64,000 nt of DNA from Patella vulgata (Eukaryota > Mollusca > Gastropoda > Patellidae): positions 23,545,622 through 23,609,621 of the forward strand of contig NC_065884.2 of assembly GCF_932274485.2 (NCBI RefSeq), written 5' to 3'. The stretch's first letter is position 1; every line of letters starts with the position of its first letter. Shown here in pieces: positions 49,850 through 61,761 of the stretch. The notes beneath the pieces are model-generated. The model saw nothing but the letters and a program-made list of their open reading frames with translations, searched no databases and was not told the DNA's origin. The position numbers and the translations under genes are program-made.

Positions 49850-49939
49850 GTACAACAAAGTTATACGCTTCTTGTGCACAACACACAACATTACCTGAGT
49901 CAAAAGACTTCATTGATATTTTGGTAGGCCTAGATAGAA

Positions 49940-50055
49940 TGAAATGAAATGAAAATGAAATGAAATGGGGTTTAACGTCCTACTGTTCTGCTCCTATACT
50001 GGGCTAATGAAGACGGGCATACGCCATACAGTGTGCTATGAGGGAAATAAGGGCA
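49940..50055 (-). repeat. SINE family A, short 5'-truncated copy
   Basis: (GAAAT)n tail, GGGGTTTAACGTCCTACTGT, stopping at GCTATGAGGGAAATA. ATAGAAT occurs on both sides as a probable short target duplication. Confidence 0.75.
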
Positions 50056-50344
50056 AATAGAATCTAACCGAGGTGTCCAACAAAATAAATACTATGAGAC
50101 GTTGTGCATGACTTTTATACATGATTGTTAGAGATACCCCTCTGTTTGCCACATGTAATAATTTCAATATACATGTAAAGTGGTTGATAAATGTATGATC
50201 TTATTTTAATAATTTAGTGTCTTAAAAATGTGATAAGGTGACCTCGGGCCCAGATCCGTTTTAGATTATCATTGACTTAGTATTAAAGGCAATTTATTTT
50301 TTTTATTGTAAACACTGCATTTTTCGAACCTTGTTGATATCGCT

Positions 50345-50711
50345 GAAATGAAATGGGGTTTAACGTCCTACTGTTCTGCTCCGAACTGGGCTAATGAAGA
50401 CGGGCATACGCCATACAGTGCTATGAGAGAATTTTGCCCGGACAGCGGCACTACGCCCTACTCTTTTATCGAATTCCAACTGTCAAGGGATCTTTTATGT
50501 GAACGCCAATGAATGTGTACACGGGACCTCGGTTTTTCGTCCCATCCGAACGACTAGACAGCTGTTCTTGTTAGGCCCTCTTTACTGTATCACTGACAAG
50601 GGGGAACCACGCCGGAAAATCTGGATGAACTTTCTCGGCAAATGCAGGGATCAAACACGCGACCTCCAGGCTAGCGAGCCAGCGTCTCACCCACTTAGCC
50701 ACCGTGATCCC
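50345..50711 (-). repeat. SINE family A, full length, young
   Basis: Complete from the tail GAAATGAAATGGGG to the head CACTTAGCCACCGTGATCC. Target duplication TGTTGATATCGCT at 50332-50344 and 50712-50724 is exact. Confidence 0.9.
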
Positions 50712-50724
50712 TGTTGATATCGCT

Positions 50725-52557
50725 TTTAACGCACAAGTTTCAAATCACAAATAGCAAGGTCCTCTGTCTGACCCGTAGAAATGTTCAAAACCAATTCAGG
50801 TAAAAATTCGGAAAAAGATCCGAATGGCCAGCTTGATTTAAATGTTTGCAAATTTGAGGCAGATTTCGCTATCGCCGGGTATATAGACAGGAATTAATTT
50901 AAAAGTCAATAGAGAAATGTTGGTGGTCTGCATCCATTCAGTAGATAACCGAAATAACTTGTTCTTTTGTCCGTTTAACACGAAAACCTCTCCTATTTAG
51001 ACGATATGTATTTCAGACGTGCCAAACACTGAGTTAACGTCAAGATGACATTAGTTAATTCTATTCTCGATTAGTTAACGAGTTAATATTTTGAAACCAC
51101 ATTTACGGGGCTAGGTGATAATACAGATTTATTGTTATTTTCATTGATCGATAGATACAATGTCCCTTCAGCGGGTTTTTGCTTGTACGCCATTGTCGTT
51201 ATTTTTTCTTCAGGCCAATATATGAAAACCTTAGAATGAAATAAAGCGCTTATTAAATCTCAATATTTGCATATTTTACGGTGACAAAGCTGAGTACTTG
51301 TTTTTACTCAACGAAAACAACAATGATCGTGACCAAAAAGTTAAATGATTCCCATGGAATTATAGATATCAGAAAGCCATTCTAAAGACATGGTCATTGG
51401 TTTTAAAATGTGTATACTGTAGCCTATATTACAATTGTTTAATTTATGGTGTCGTATCTACATACAGTATACATGTATAGATATATAGGTATTGTGTTCT
51501 TTGAACTGGTTCGAAAGTCATCGACAGAAATTTATAACTCCTGTTTGATGTAATACCTTTATTGACATCATGATATTTTCTAGGTCTCTTAAGTGGGTAT
51601 ATATAATACAAACTTCTTTTAACCACCCCTAATCCTAATCTATTGTGACAATCACATGAATAGCTACAAAAGGATGTTTTGCAATATTACCAATAATAAT
51701 TTTTAAAGATAACGCATAGATAGAGAAGTCATCACTCATTTGCTGAAGTACGAAGTAAATTAAATTTCAATACATAAATTTATCACGAGTTGACACTTAT
51801 GAAGAGAAATATTATTGGCTAAAAAACTTCTTATATACATGTAGCGAGTTTTCGTCTTTATTTCGTTTAAGTACTTTGGTAAACAATAGCCGTCTCCATC
51901 TCGTTTTACAAAGATCTTTCTAATTGGTCAAAAGATGCACATGTGTCTATATAATATACATGTATCTTAACTGTTTCTTTTAGATAGTAATCTTAACTTG
52001 TTTCTATAGTTCTTACATTGTTAAAAAGAGTGACATAACAGGAGATTTCATTATAAGGAAAATGACTACTGATGTAAGTAATAACTAATTTTATTCATTT
52101 AATTTTTATCATATTTTTTTTATTTAACATGAAAGATGTATTTGATTTTAAGTCAGAACTTGTTTTTATTTTTAACAATAATCTAGATAAGATAAATATA
52201 TTCGGTCATTTGTTTAAAGCATGTTAGTGAAGATGTGAACATTGTCCCTGTAGCCATTTTTATTTCCTAAATAAAATGGACTGTCAACGATCTTTTTACT
52301 CAAATGGACAATCTTGAAAACGCGTGTAATGGCCATGTCGTAGTTATGCCCCCTTTATCACCCTTATATTTTACCCCCCCCCCCTTTAAAACCACTTATA
52401 TTCGATTTATGAAGGCATTGTAACATACTTTGGAAGTTATAATCATTGATAATTGTTGTTCGTGGTCTTTGATTCCGAATACTTTGTGGCTTTCCAAAGG
52501 TTTCTTCTTTTTGAAAATTTTTGAACATGACTGACTTCTTTCTTGCGGTAGAAGAAA
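50725..52557. other. Gene-free stretch
   Basis: AT-rich, with a C run at 52373-52384. No gene, RNA or repeat family from this window recognised. Confidence 0.45.
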
Positions 52558-52569
52558 CTCCATTTCACC

Positions 52570-52857
52570 GGGGGGGGGGGGGGGGTTGGATGGCTGAATG
52601 GTTGGCGTGCGCGCGCTGTATCATAAAGTCTGTCATTGAGTCGACTGGCGTGGTTTCGAATCCCCGGTTGTACGTGGCAAGGAGTAGGGTCGCCTGTCCA
52701 ACCTCGTGGGTTTTCTCCGGGCCCTCCGGTTTCCTCCCACTGCTAAAGACCCCTACGCGCAAGCGAATTATTGAAATAAAATTAAACCATATGTTAGTCC
52801 CGAAATGACCTAGTTTGTGTCGAGTGGACGTTAAACCCCATTTCTCTCTCTCTCTCT
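52570..52857 (+). repeat. SINE family B, full length, young
   Basis: The head follows a G run: GGTTGGATGGCTGAATGGTT, an A-box-like start, with GTGGTTTCGAATCCCC as B box. The body has GGTTTTCTCCGGGCCCTCCG and the 3' end is GGACGTTAAACCCC with (CT)n. CTCCATTTCACC duplicates at 52558-52569 and 52858-52869. Confidence 0.92.
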
Positions 52858-53228
52858 CTCCATTTCACCCTTATAGCCCTCTGCATTTTTGTGTCCTCAT
52901 GATCAATGTTTAAATAGATTTGGTATTCGGGATCCTATCGAACGTGAACAACAATACCAAAATAGAGTATTGTTTTGCTTGAATTGCTAAAATATAGAAT
53001 ATCATATGCACTTCAATACCATGATATAACATTGGATCATATAATATTAACACATATATCTTCACTTTTATATGGTTTATTTTTAACCATTCTTTTTTTT
53101 TTTTTTAAAAAAGTAGAGTAAGTTATTTTTGTCGTACACACCAAATTAGTTTTCAAAAACAAGATTTGAAATGTTACATAAATCAGTCGAATTCATGGAA
53201 TGATACGTGTGTGAAATAGCTTTCTTTA

Positions 53229-53453
53229 ACAAAACTATACAGTTATATGGGACAACAATCACTGGTTTATTATACACAAGCACGACGTTTCGATAAGTAT
53301 TCTCTTATCGTTATCAAGCACATTTCGATAAGTATTCTCTTATCGTTATCAAGCACATTGTGCTTGATAACGATAAGAGAATACTTATCGAAACGTCGTG
53401 CTTGTGTATAATAAACCAGTGATTGTTGTCCCATATAACTGTATAGTTTTGTT
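53229..53453. mobile_element. Foldback palindrome related to family E TIRs
   Basis: A near-perfect inverted repeat with arms of about 95 bp: AACAAAACTATACAG at the left mirrors CTGTATAGTTTTGTT at the right. Between them are the family E words CACTGGTTTATTATAC and ACGACGTTTCGATAAG. A 35-bp unit (TTCGATAAGTATTCTCTTAT...) is tandemly doubled beside the dyad centre near 53358. The right flank continues into CAATTGCTAAATGCCACT, the family E terminus. Confidence 0.75.
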
Positions 53454-54185
53454 ATGTTTCCAATTGCTAAATGCCACTAAAGGATTATAGCTTTCTTTAA
53501 CGTCCGCTTCCACCGAGGTGATATACGTAGTCTCATTCTGTTTATATAGTAGGTTAAAAGTTATTTCAATCTGGTGTAAAGTGGATGTGGGGGTGCTCAC
53601 TTACAGAAATACCAGCTATGACGACATATGTCCGTTCATGGCAGCTTTTAAGTGAACTGTCCAAATTTGGTCACACTTCATTTTTTACAAGCCAACGGAA
53701 CTTTAATGCATAAACATCGTGTTAAAAATGTAATGGACTTTGGCCATTGTTCAAACCCAGGGGGTCAAACCGGCCATGATGAGGATATATACCTGTTGTA
53801 AGCTGATGAATCAAATATATTTTAATCCGTATTTTAAAGCAATCGCCCCCACCCCCCAAGGAAAATCATCGTCACTCTCCCAGCCCTCATACAAACGTAT
53901 ACAGGATTAAAAACGTAAGATGAACTATAAAAATATGTTTTTTTTTCTATTAACTGTGCAGTCATCAAATTACCTTGCACACGTGTGACCCAGTTTCAGT
54001 GTTACATATCTAGGGAAAAAACCTTGATAAAATAATACTACTATCTGCAGGTACTATGTTTTGTCACCCTCTTCGTCTTTGAAATATTATTATTATATTT
54101 GGGGGTAATGAAAATTCGCGTGTCTAATACTGCCATGCATTTGATTGACAGTTTCAGTTATGGTTGAACAAAAATATCCAATAAA

Positions 54186-54439
54186 GAGAGAGAGAGAGAG
54201 AGAGAATGGGGTTTAACGTCCACTCGACATAAACTAGGTCATTTCGGGACTAACATATGGTTCATAGCAGTGGGAGGAAACCGGAGGACCCGGAGAAAAT
54301 CCATGAGGTTTGGCAGGCGACCCTACTCCTTGTCACGTACAATCGGGGAATCGAATACCCCGACAGTTGACTCATTGACAGACTTTATGATACAGCGCGC
54401 ACGTGCTAACCATTCAGCCATCCAACCCCCAAAAATACG
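54186..54439 (-). repeat. SINE family B with 16-bp target duplication
   Basis: (GA)n tail to head CATTCAGCCATCCAACCCCC. About 35 bp are deleted after CATATGGTTCA. AAAAATATCCAATAAA is exact at 54170-54185 and 54440-54455. Confidence 0.9.
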
Positions 54440-54469
54440 AAAAATATCCAATAAAACATTATTATTCGA

Positions 54470-54770
54470 AACGCTTGGGGCTCGCTAACCAGGAGGTCTC
54501 AAGTTCGCTCCTGGTTTTGACCCGGAAAGTTCCCTCGGATCTTCCGACATGGCTTCTACATGTCAGTGGTGCAGGGTTGAGGTCCTGGCAAGTACAATGT
54601 ATAGTCGTTCAGATGCACGTAAAGTTGGAATTTGAAATAAGAGTAGTCCGTAGCGCCGGTGTCCGGTTAAAATTTTCCCCATGACACTCTGTATGGCGTA
54701 TGCCCATCTTCATTATCCCAGTCGGTGCAGAAAAGTAGGACGTTAAACCCCATTTCAATTCATTTTATTT
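54470..54770 (+). repeat. SINE family A, plus orientation, beside a family B SINE
   Basis: Head GGGGCTCGCTAACCAGGAGG, 3' end AGGACGTTAAACCCCATTTC. A TATTTCGAAAC-like word occurs on both flanks. Confidence 0.8.
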
Positions 54771-55589
54771 CGAAACCCCTTGCTGTACTTATGAATAAGT
54801 GACTATTTATTTTTATTTAAAAAACTAAATGTGGATACAGATGAAATATTTGTACTATTTCATTGCAAAACATTATTTTAATTAATGTGTACATTACAAA
54901 TACACTGCAAACAATAAAATATCATATCACAAGGTTTACTATTCGTGGGGTAAAAAGTGTACGCGTGCTTAAAACAGAAAAATCTTGTTTTAATATCTAA
55001 CCACAAACTCTATTTCAACTATAGCGGTTATTATTCGTGGTTAGAGCTAGTGCGACGCTTCATTTCATTTACCTGATAACATCTGGATGAGAATTAAAAA
55101 ATAGGTAGTCTTAAAATCTTAATACTAACAAAACAATGGCACATACCGACTTTGTAAACCTTTAATGATGATACAACAAAGGACGGTAAAGTCAGCTGAC
55201 AGAAACAAGAACGATATCAAAACAGCAATACGACAATAATGTAGGCGTTATTGTTGAAATTTTGTCAATCAGCTTGCTAAGATTTACTCTAATTCTCCAG
55301 ACAGTTTTTTTGCCTTCTGTTTTTGAACTATTTGATTTTGATTATTACCATAAGGATACTATGCAGGGTCGGTTTTAAGTCAACTAGACCAATTTCTGCC
55401 AATTGGGGGCAATCTATTCTTACTCGCGAATATACGATACTAATAAAATAGACTGGCCATTCTTAATTAATCATATCATTTAACCAGACCTTTGGTGCGC
55501 ACCAGAAAGTTACCATTTGGTACAATATTTCTATGGTCGGTAATATATTTTTGGGTTTAAGGTGATACCAGTAAAGATTTTTGCTACAC

Positions 55590-56560
55590 CTGCAATAAAA
55601 TCACTTACCAATTCGCTATCAGTGGTGTTTCATCAAAAGAGTGAGATATCTTGTTTGAGGTTCCGCAAGGACCAGTGCTGGGTCCTATCATGTTTACATT
55701 ATATAAAACACATGTAGAAAGAACAGTTTGAAAGTAGGGTCTGGAATATCACATATATAATAATATGCAGATGACACACGTAATTTTAATGATTGCAAAT
55801 TTAAACTTGAAGAATGTATAAATGAAATGGGTTTTAGCATCCCACTGTTCTGCTCCGTCTGGGTTAATGAAGACGGGATGTATAAATGAAATAAAAATTT
55901 GAATGTTAAATAATATTTTACGTTTCAGTGGAGATAAAACTGAATACATGTTCATTCTTATTGTATCTATAAGAATGATTTAAAAGATGTTTCTAGCTGT
56001 CCATTTGTTGTTGTTGATAATTTTGAATATGCATATGACAAATTAAGTTAATGGGGTTTGTAAAAGATGTTATCTTCACTTATATATAAATATAACTATA
56101 CCTGAATATTATGCCGGTGCTTTATCACTTTCATTGATTAACTATTGTATATCGAATAGATTTTAAGATTTTACTGTTTACCTACAAATCTTTATAATAT
56201 TGTCACTACCTATCTATCTGACCTACTGGTAGTTCACTTGCCCTCGAGAAATCGTCAAACGTCATCTGATAATTATCTTTTAAAGCCAAAATCGGAGAAC
56301 GGTATTTTTCTTATTAAGCTTCAAAAACATTGAAATGCAACCCCACGTAGACCCTCGTTTTAGTGAAAAATGTTGTTTTTTTAGAAAGCATATGGAAGTT
56401 AACTATTTGTATCAGCACTGTTCTATTGCTGTTGAGATACATTTTATTTGATTGACGTGATATATTATAGCAACTTGTAGAGCTCATCAGAACACTGGTG
56501 TGAAGGGTATACGCCATTTAAACGTTGTATGAATAATAATAATAATAATAATAATAATTA
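55590..56560 (+). pseudogene. LINE relic (CR1/L2-type reverse transcriptase and 3' end)
   Basis: EVPQGPVLGPIMFTLY (from about 55657) is the reverse-transcriptase block usually written GVPQGSVLGP. A YADDT catalytic motif follows near 55769 in another frame. Further on come LRFSGDKTEYMF (55920s), RIDFKILLFTYKSL (56155 on) and YLSDLLV...LPSR in shifted frames, the usual order at the C-terminus of CR1/L2 ORF2. The copy ends in an (AAT)n tail at 56529-56560, typical for these LINEs. It is 5'-truncated and frameshifted several times, hence dead. A family A SINE is inserted at 55829-55877. Confidence 0.82.
55829..55877 (-). repeat. SINE family A, 49-bp tail-only insertion in the LINE relic
   Basis: GGGTTTTAGCATCCCACTGT to GAAGACGGG only, between exact copies of ATGTATAAATGAAAT (55814-55828 and 55878-55892). 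Confidence 0.85.
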
Positions 56561-57381
56561 AACCTCTGCTTCTTCAAAAGTGATATCGCAGACAATGTAC
56601 ATGTATACAGGGCTTTGTTTTATGGGAAATTGTATATTGGTAGTTTAGGAGTTATAACTATATTCGAATTTGATTGTCTGAAATAAATAGTACTCTTCTT
56701 GACAGGACATGGGGTTGATAGTACTTGGTTAGATTAATATGATTTGTAAAGAACCAGGAAAGAGAAACGAAACGAAATTATCTAATTTTAATTAAACTTT
56801 GCTAGCATCCAACCAAAGACAACAAATTAGCACCCGAATCACTTTATCTCCGAATGTGTGATCAGTTGTCTTTTTAATTTATATTGGCACAAGAATCACA
56901 AAGTGAATGTTTAGTCATTGAATAATACAGAAGTCTGTTCTACATTTTAAGTCTATCTAGATATAAGGTTATCAGATAAATTAAATTTTTGACAGATAAA
57001 ATGTTTGTGAAAAGTTTCCCAGAACTTAACTCATTGAAGTAGGTCTTTATCAAAACTTATCAACATTATCAAATCACTTATTTAATGCATATGACTTAGT
57101 TTTATCAGGTCGCTTATGACAATCGTTTGTTTGTGATAAATACAAGGTTGAAATACAATCTTGTTAAAGTTTATTCAACCCCTAAAACACACACGTGGCA
57201 TCCGAAAGTCCCAATGGTACTGATTTCAAGATTAAGGGTTTATGTACAGACATTAAGCTTATCTTGAGATATGACATTTTTGTTTTGGCAAAATCGAATA
57301 CCTTCAAGGTTTATTATATTTTCCAATTTGTATATATTTGTGAGCATAGTTACAACCACCGTCGAATAGCAACAAATAAAA

Positions 57382-59296
57382 CTAGAACTGCGAAGCAGTA
57401 ATGACGGGTTTCACCGGTGCCACGTTACCCTTGAACTTATGTCACTTCCGGTACCAATGAAACCGTTAAACAGGTTTCCACATAAGCATTGCACACATGA
57501 AATAAAATGGACGCAGAAACAACCAAATCCAGCAATCAATTCATTTTCTACATGTCAGTGATCCTGTCAAAATTACATTACTTCCGGTGATAATGAAAAT
57601 GTTAAATTGGTTTATGAAATCAGAAATAGCATCATCACATGTTGAAAATTTTATGTAAATCCTATAATAATTGCCACCTTTATAGACCAAAAACCTTGAA
57701 AAATGACTTGTAGAAAATCGCCTATTTCTCTGCAACCGTACAAGTTAGAAACCATTTTGAGGTATCTGTATGATCGAATGAGTTCATTCTATTTGTTGAT
57801 TGGAATCAAATATCATAATTTTAAAAACATTACAAATCTGATTCATTTGAATAAAATATCTGTTTTGAAGGCTAAAAATACAGTTTTTGCCAAAATGACG
57901 TTACTTCCGGTGATAATGAAAATCTTAAATTACTTGTATGATATCGTAAATGGCATTATGTATCACACAGTGAAAATTTCATGAAAATCGAATAATAATT
58001 GACACTTTTATTGACAAAAAAACCTTAAAAAGTGACCTGTTGAAAATTGCCTATTTCTCCGCAACTGAACAAGTTAGAAACCATTTTGTGATATCTATAT
58101 GATCGTAAGGGTTCATTGTATTAGTTGATTTGAATCAAATATCAAAATTTTAAACAAATAACAAATATGACTCATTTGAATAAATTACTGGTTTCGAAGG
58201 CTATAAATACAATTTTTGCCCAAATTACGTCATTTCCGGTGATATTGAAAATGTTAAATTGGTTTGACCTAGTTAAAATTGACATTACACATCAAATGGT
58301 GTCACTTTTATGAAAATCGAATAATAATTGACTCTTTTACAGGCAAACTAGCGTAAAAAGTGACTCATGCAAAATTGCCCATTTCTCGGCAACTGCGCAT
58401 ATTACAAATTAATTTTCACATACATTCTCTCCGTATAGATTATTGCTACGAGTTTATGAAAGTTACGAAGTAATATTTTAAAATATGAAAACGCTGGATG
58501 GGTTGTAAATAGCTTAATTTTACACCTTTTTTCACCTTTTAATCGAAATAGCCCGAAAACGGAATCGAAATTAAAAAAAATGGTCCCAACATTTTGTGCG
58601 CCTTTAAAGGGCGCACAATTTCAGTTATACCAGATTTGAAAAAAATAATATTTGCTTTCGAAAAATGGTACCTAACTGTCAAAATTGTAGTTTTTTGTCA
58701 ATTTACGCCACTTCCGGTGCCGACAGATAACACTATTGGTAACAAAAAAAATGACAATTGAGACAACGGGGCATATGAACTTTGTTTTATACAAATCGAA
58801 CAATAAATAATTAATCTAGGACTGAAAAACTGAATTAGCCAATGGGGGCCAAGGAAAATTACCGAGACAAAAAATTTTCACATTTTTGCCCAAGTCAGAG
58901 GACTCGTTATATTTGTGTAAAACACGATTAAAAAATATTCATAAATAAAAAAGTTTTTTGTAAAAATTTAAATTTTCTAAATTTAGCGCCTAATATCTGC
59001 GAAGATTTGCCGAAAATCAAAAATCAAAAGTAGCGTAGCTATGTGCCCCGTCTCCGGCTATGCCAAAATGCATCGAAAGTTAAAATCCAATGATTATTGT
59101 TAAAATTACTGCAATATTTCTAAAAACGATAGCTTCGGTGATTTCGGACATTTCGCATTGTCGCAGAACGTTCAAAATAGCTTTATCCTCTAAGTCACAC
59201 CCACTTTTCCGATAAAACCGAAGAAATCGTAACGATCCGACAATCAGTTGCTGAGATCTACTCAAAACAAAAGAAGAATAATAATAATAAGAATAA
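57382..59296 (-). repeat. Helitron-like body, copy 1 (1,915 bp)
   Basis: It matches copy 2 at an offset of 1,915 bp with only about a dozen substitutions and one single-base indel seen by eye. Inside it is itself repetitive: three diverged units of about 325 bp, each starting near a TTCCGGTGATA word (57583, 57905, 58234), share CTATTTCTC.GCAAC and GAAAATCGAATAATAATTGA phrases. Small ORFs within it are chance. Confidence 0.85.
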
Positions 59297-61210
59297 CTAG
59301 AACTGCGAAGCAGTAATGACGGGTTTCACCGGTGCCACGTTACCCTTGAACTTATGTCACTTCCGGTACCAATGAAACCGTTAAACAGGTTTCCACATAA
59401 GCATTGCACACATGAAATAAAATGGACGCAGAAACAACCAAATCCAGCAATCAATTCATTTGCTACATGTCAGTGATCCTGTCAAAATTACATTACTTCC
59501 GGTGATAATGAAAATGTTAAATTGGTTTATGAAATCAGAAATAGCATCATCACATGGTGAAAATTTTATGTAAATCCTATAATAATTGCCACCTTTATAG
59601 ACCAAAAACCTTGAAAAATGACTTGTAGAAAATCGCCTATTTCTCTGCAACCGTACAAGTTAGAAACCATTTTGAGGTATCTGTATGATCGAATGAGTTC
59701 ATTCTATTTGTTGATTGGAATCAAATATCATAATTTTAAAAACATTACAAATCTGATTCATTCGAATAAAATATCTGTTTTGAAGGCTAAAAATACAGTT
59801 TTTGCCAAAATGACGTTACTTCCGGTGATAATGAAAATCTTAAATTACTTGTATGAAATCGTAAATGGCATTATGTATCACACAGTGAAAATTTCATGAA
59901 AATCGAATAATAATTGACACTTTTATTGACAAAAAACCTTAAAAAGTGACCTGTTGAAAATTGCCTATTTCTCCGCAACTGAACAAGTTAGAAACCATTT
60001 TGTGATATCTATATGATCGTAAGGGTTCATTGTATTAGTTGATTTGAATCAAATATCAAAATTTTAAACAAATAACAAATATGACTCATTTGAATAAATT
60101 ACTGGTTTCGAAGGCTATAAATACAATTTTTGCCCAAATTACGTCATTTCCGGTGATATTGAAAATGTTAAATTGGTTTGACCTAGTTAAAATTGACATT
60201 ACACATCAAATGGTGTCACTTTTATGAAAATCGAATAATAATTGACTCTTTTACAGGCAAACTAGCGTAAAAAGTGACTCATGCAAAATTGCCCATTTCT
60301 CGGCAACTGCGCATATTACAAATTAATTTTCACATACATTCTCTCCGTATAGATTATTGCTACGAGTTTATGAAAGTTACGAAGTAATATTTTAAAATAT
60401 GAAAACGCTGGATGGGTTGTAAATAGCTTAATTTTACACCTTTTTTCACCTTTTAATCGAAATAGCCCGAAAACGGAATCGAAATTAAAAAAACTGGTCC
60501 CAACATTTTGTGCGCCTTTAAAGGGCGCACAATTTCAGTTATACCAGATTTGAAAAAAATAATATTTGCTTTCGAAAAATGGTACCTAACTGTCAAAATT
60601 GTAGTTTTTTGTCAATTTACGCCACTTCCGGTGCCGACAGATAACACTATTGGTAACAAAAAAAATGACAATTGAGACAACGGAGCATATGAACTTTGTT
60701 TTATACAAATCGAACAATAAATAATTAATCTAGGACTGAAAAACTGAATTAGCCAATGGGGGCCAAGGAAAATTACCAAGACAAAAATATTTCACATTTT
60801 TGCCCAAGTCAGAGGACTCGTTATATTTGTGAAAAACACGACTAAAAAATATTCATAAATAAAAAAGTTTTTTGTAAAAATTTAAATTTTCTAAATTTAG
60901 CGCCTAATATCTGCGAAGATTTGCCGAAAATCAAAAATCAAAAGTAGCGTAGCTATGTGCCCCGTCTCCGGCTATGCCAAAATGCATCGAAAGTTAAAAT
61001 CCAATGATTATTGTTAAAATTACTGCAATATTTCTAAAAACGATAGCTTCGGTGATTTCGGACATTTCGCATTGTCGCAGAACGTTCAAAATAGCTTTAT
61101 CCTCTAAGTCACACCCACTTTTCCGATAAAACCGAAGAAATCGTAACGATCCGACAATCAGTTGCTGAGATCTACTCAAAACAAAAGAAGAATAATAATA
61201 ATAAGAATAA
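59297..61210 (-). repeat. Helitron-like body, copy 2 (1,914 bp)
   Basis: Second copy of the body, adjoining the 60-bp 5' terminal region at 61211-61270. The junction between the two bodies (AATAATAATAATAAGAATAA then CTAG) is a clean 3' end abutting an internal A/T-rich repeat. That pattern is expected when rolling-circle replication reads past one 3' end. Confidence 0.85.
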
Positions 61211-61608
61211 TAATTTTAACAAAAACAATAGTGTTTCACACAAGCTACGCAGTGTGAAACCCTAACTAGAATTAGAAATATATAATCTTGAAGTGGTCGT
61301 TGTTATGATTCTTCGAAAAAAAAGCAGACCCCTTTAATATTTTTTGCAGACAAGGGCGAGGGGGGGGGGGTGCTATAAAGAAAAAAGCAAATCTAATACT
61401 GGTAGAAACGTTATATTTGAGTCATGCACAACCATCTGAAGATCCGTGATAGTTTTTGAAGCGTTTAATTTTTTTTAATTTTAGATTGGCTGCCTGTTTT
61501 CAAACTGGCAGTTGCAGAATGTCTGGGTAACCACGCGTATAAGCTTGTCATAGTGTCGTCATCGCGGTCACTCATGATATGTAAACAATGTTGAAATTCT
61601 TTCACTGA

Positions 61609-61761
61609 GTTACGTAACATCGTTAAACAATTGTAGCCATCATTTTAAGCTGAATCTTTCAGACAAAGTAAAGTCATGTTACGTAATACCGTTAAACAAT
61701 TTTAACCATCATTTCAGACAATATTTTGAGCCGAATCTTTAAAAAAAAGTAAAGTCATATT
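61609..61761. repeat. Tandem duplication, 69 and 84 bp units
   Basis: GTTACGTAACATCGTTAAAC at 61609 and GTTACGTAATACCGTTAAAC at 61678; both end AAAGTAAAGTCAT. Confidence 0.75.

Larger units (their letters stand above)
57382..61270 (-). mobile_element. Helitron/Helentron-like non-autonomous element with tandemly duplicated body
   Basis: On the minus strand the element starts TCTAGTTAGGGTTTCAC at 61270. A 60-bp 5' terminal region contains a hairpin (GTTTCACAC...GTGTGAAAC). Two copies of a 1.9-kb body follow, each ending in the hairpin ACTGC-TTC-GCAGT and TCTAG (3' ends at 59297 and 57382). CTAG preceded by a short hairpin is the classical Helitron 3' end. A subterminal inverted repeat (GGGTTTCAC near the 5' end, GTGAAACCC near each 3' end) and T on both flanks fit the Helentron variant. 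No Rep-helicase gene is present. Confidence 0.7.

Noticed and set aside
52580-52640. Possible tRNA gene
   Set aside because: A and B box-like words are present, but they are the heads of SINEs; no cloverleaf with a proper acceptor stem was seen here or elsewhere.
57541-61179. Paired 61-93-codon frames occurring twice
   Set aside because: They repeat only because the Helitron-like body is duplicated, and cross the internal 325-bp repeats with no protein-like composition.
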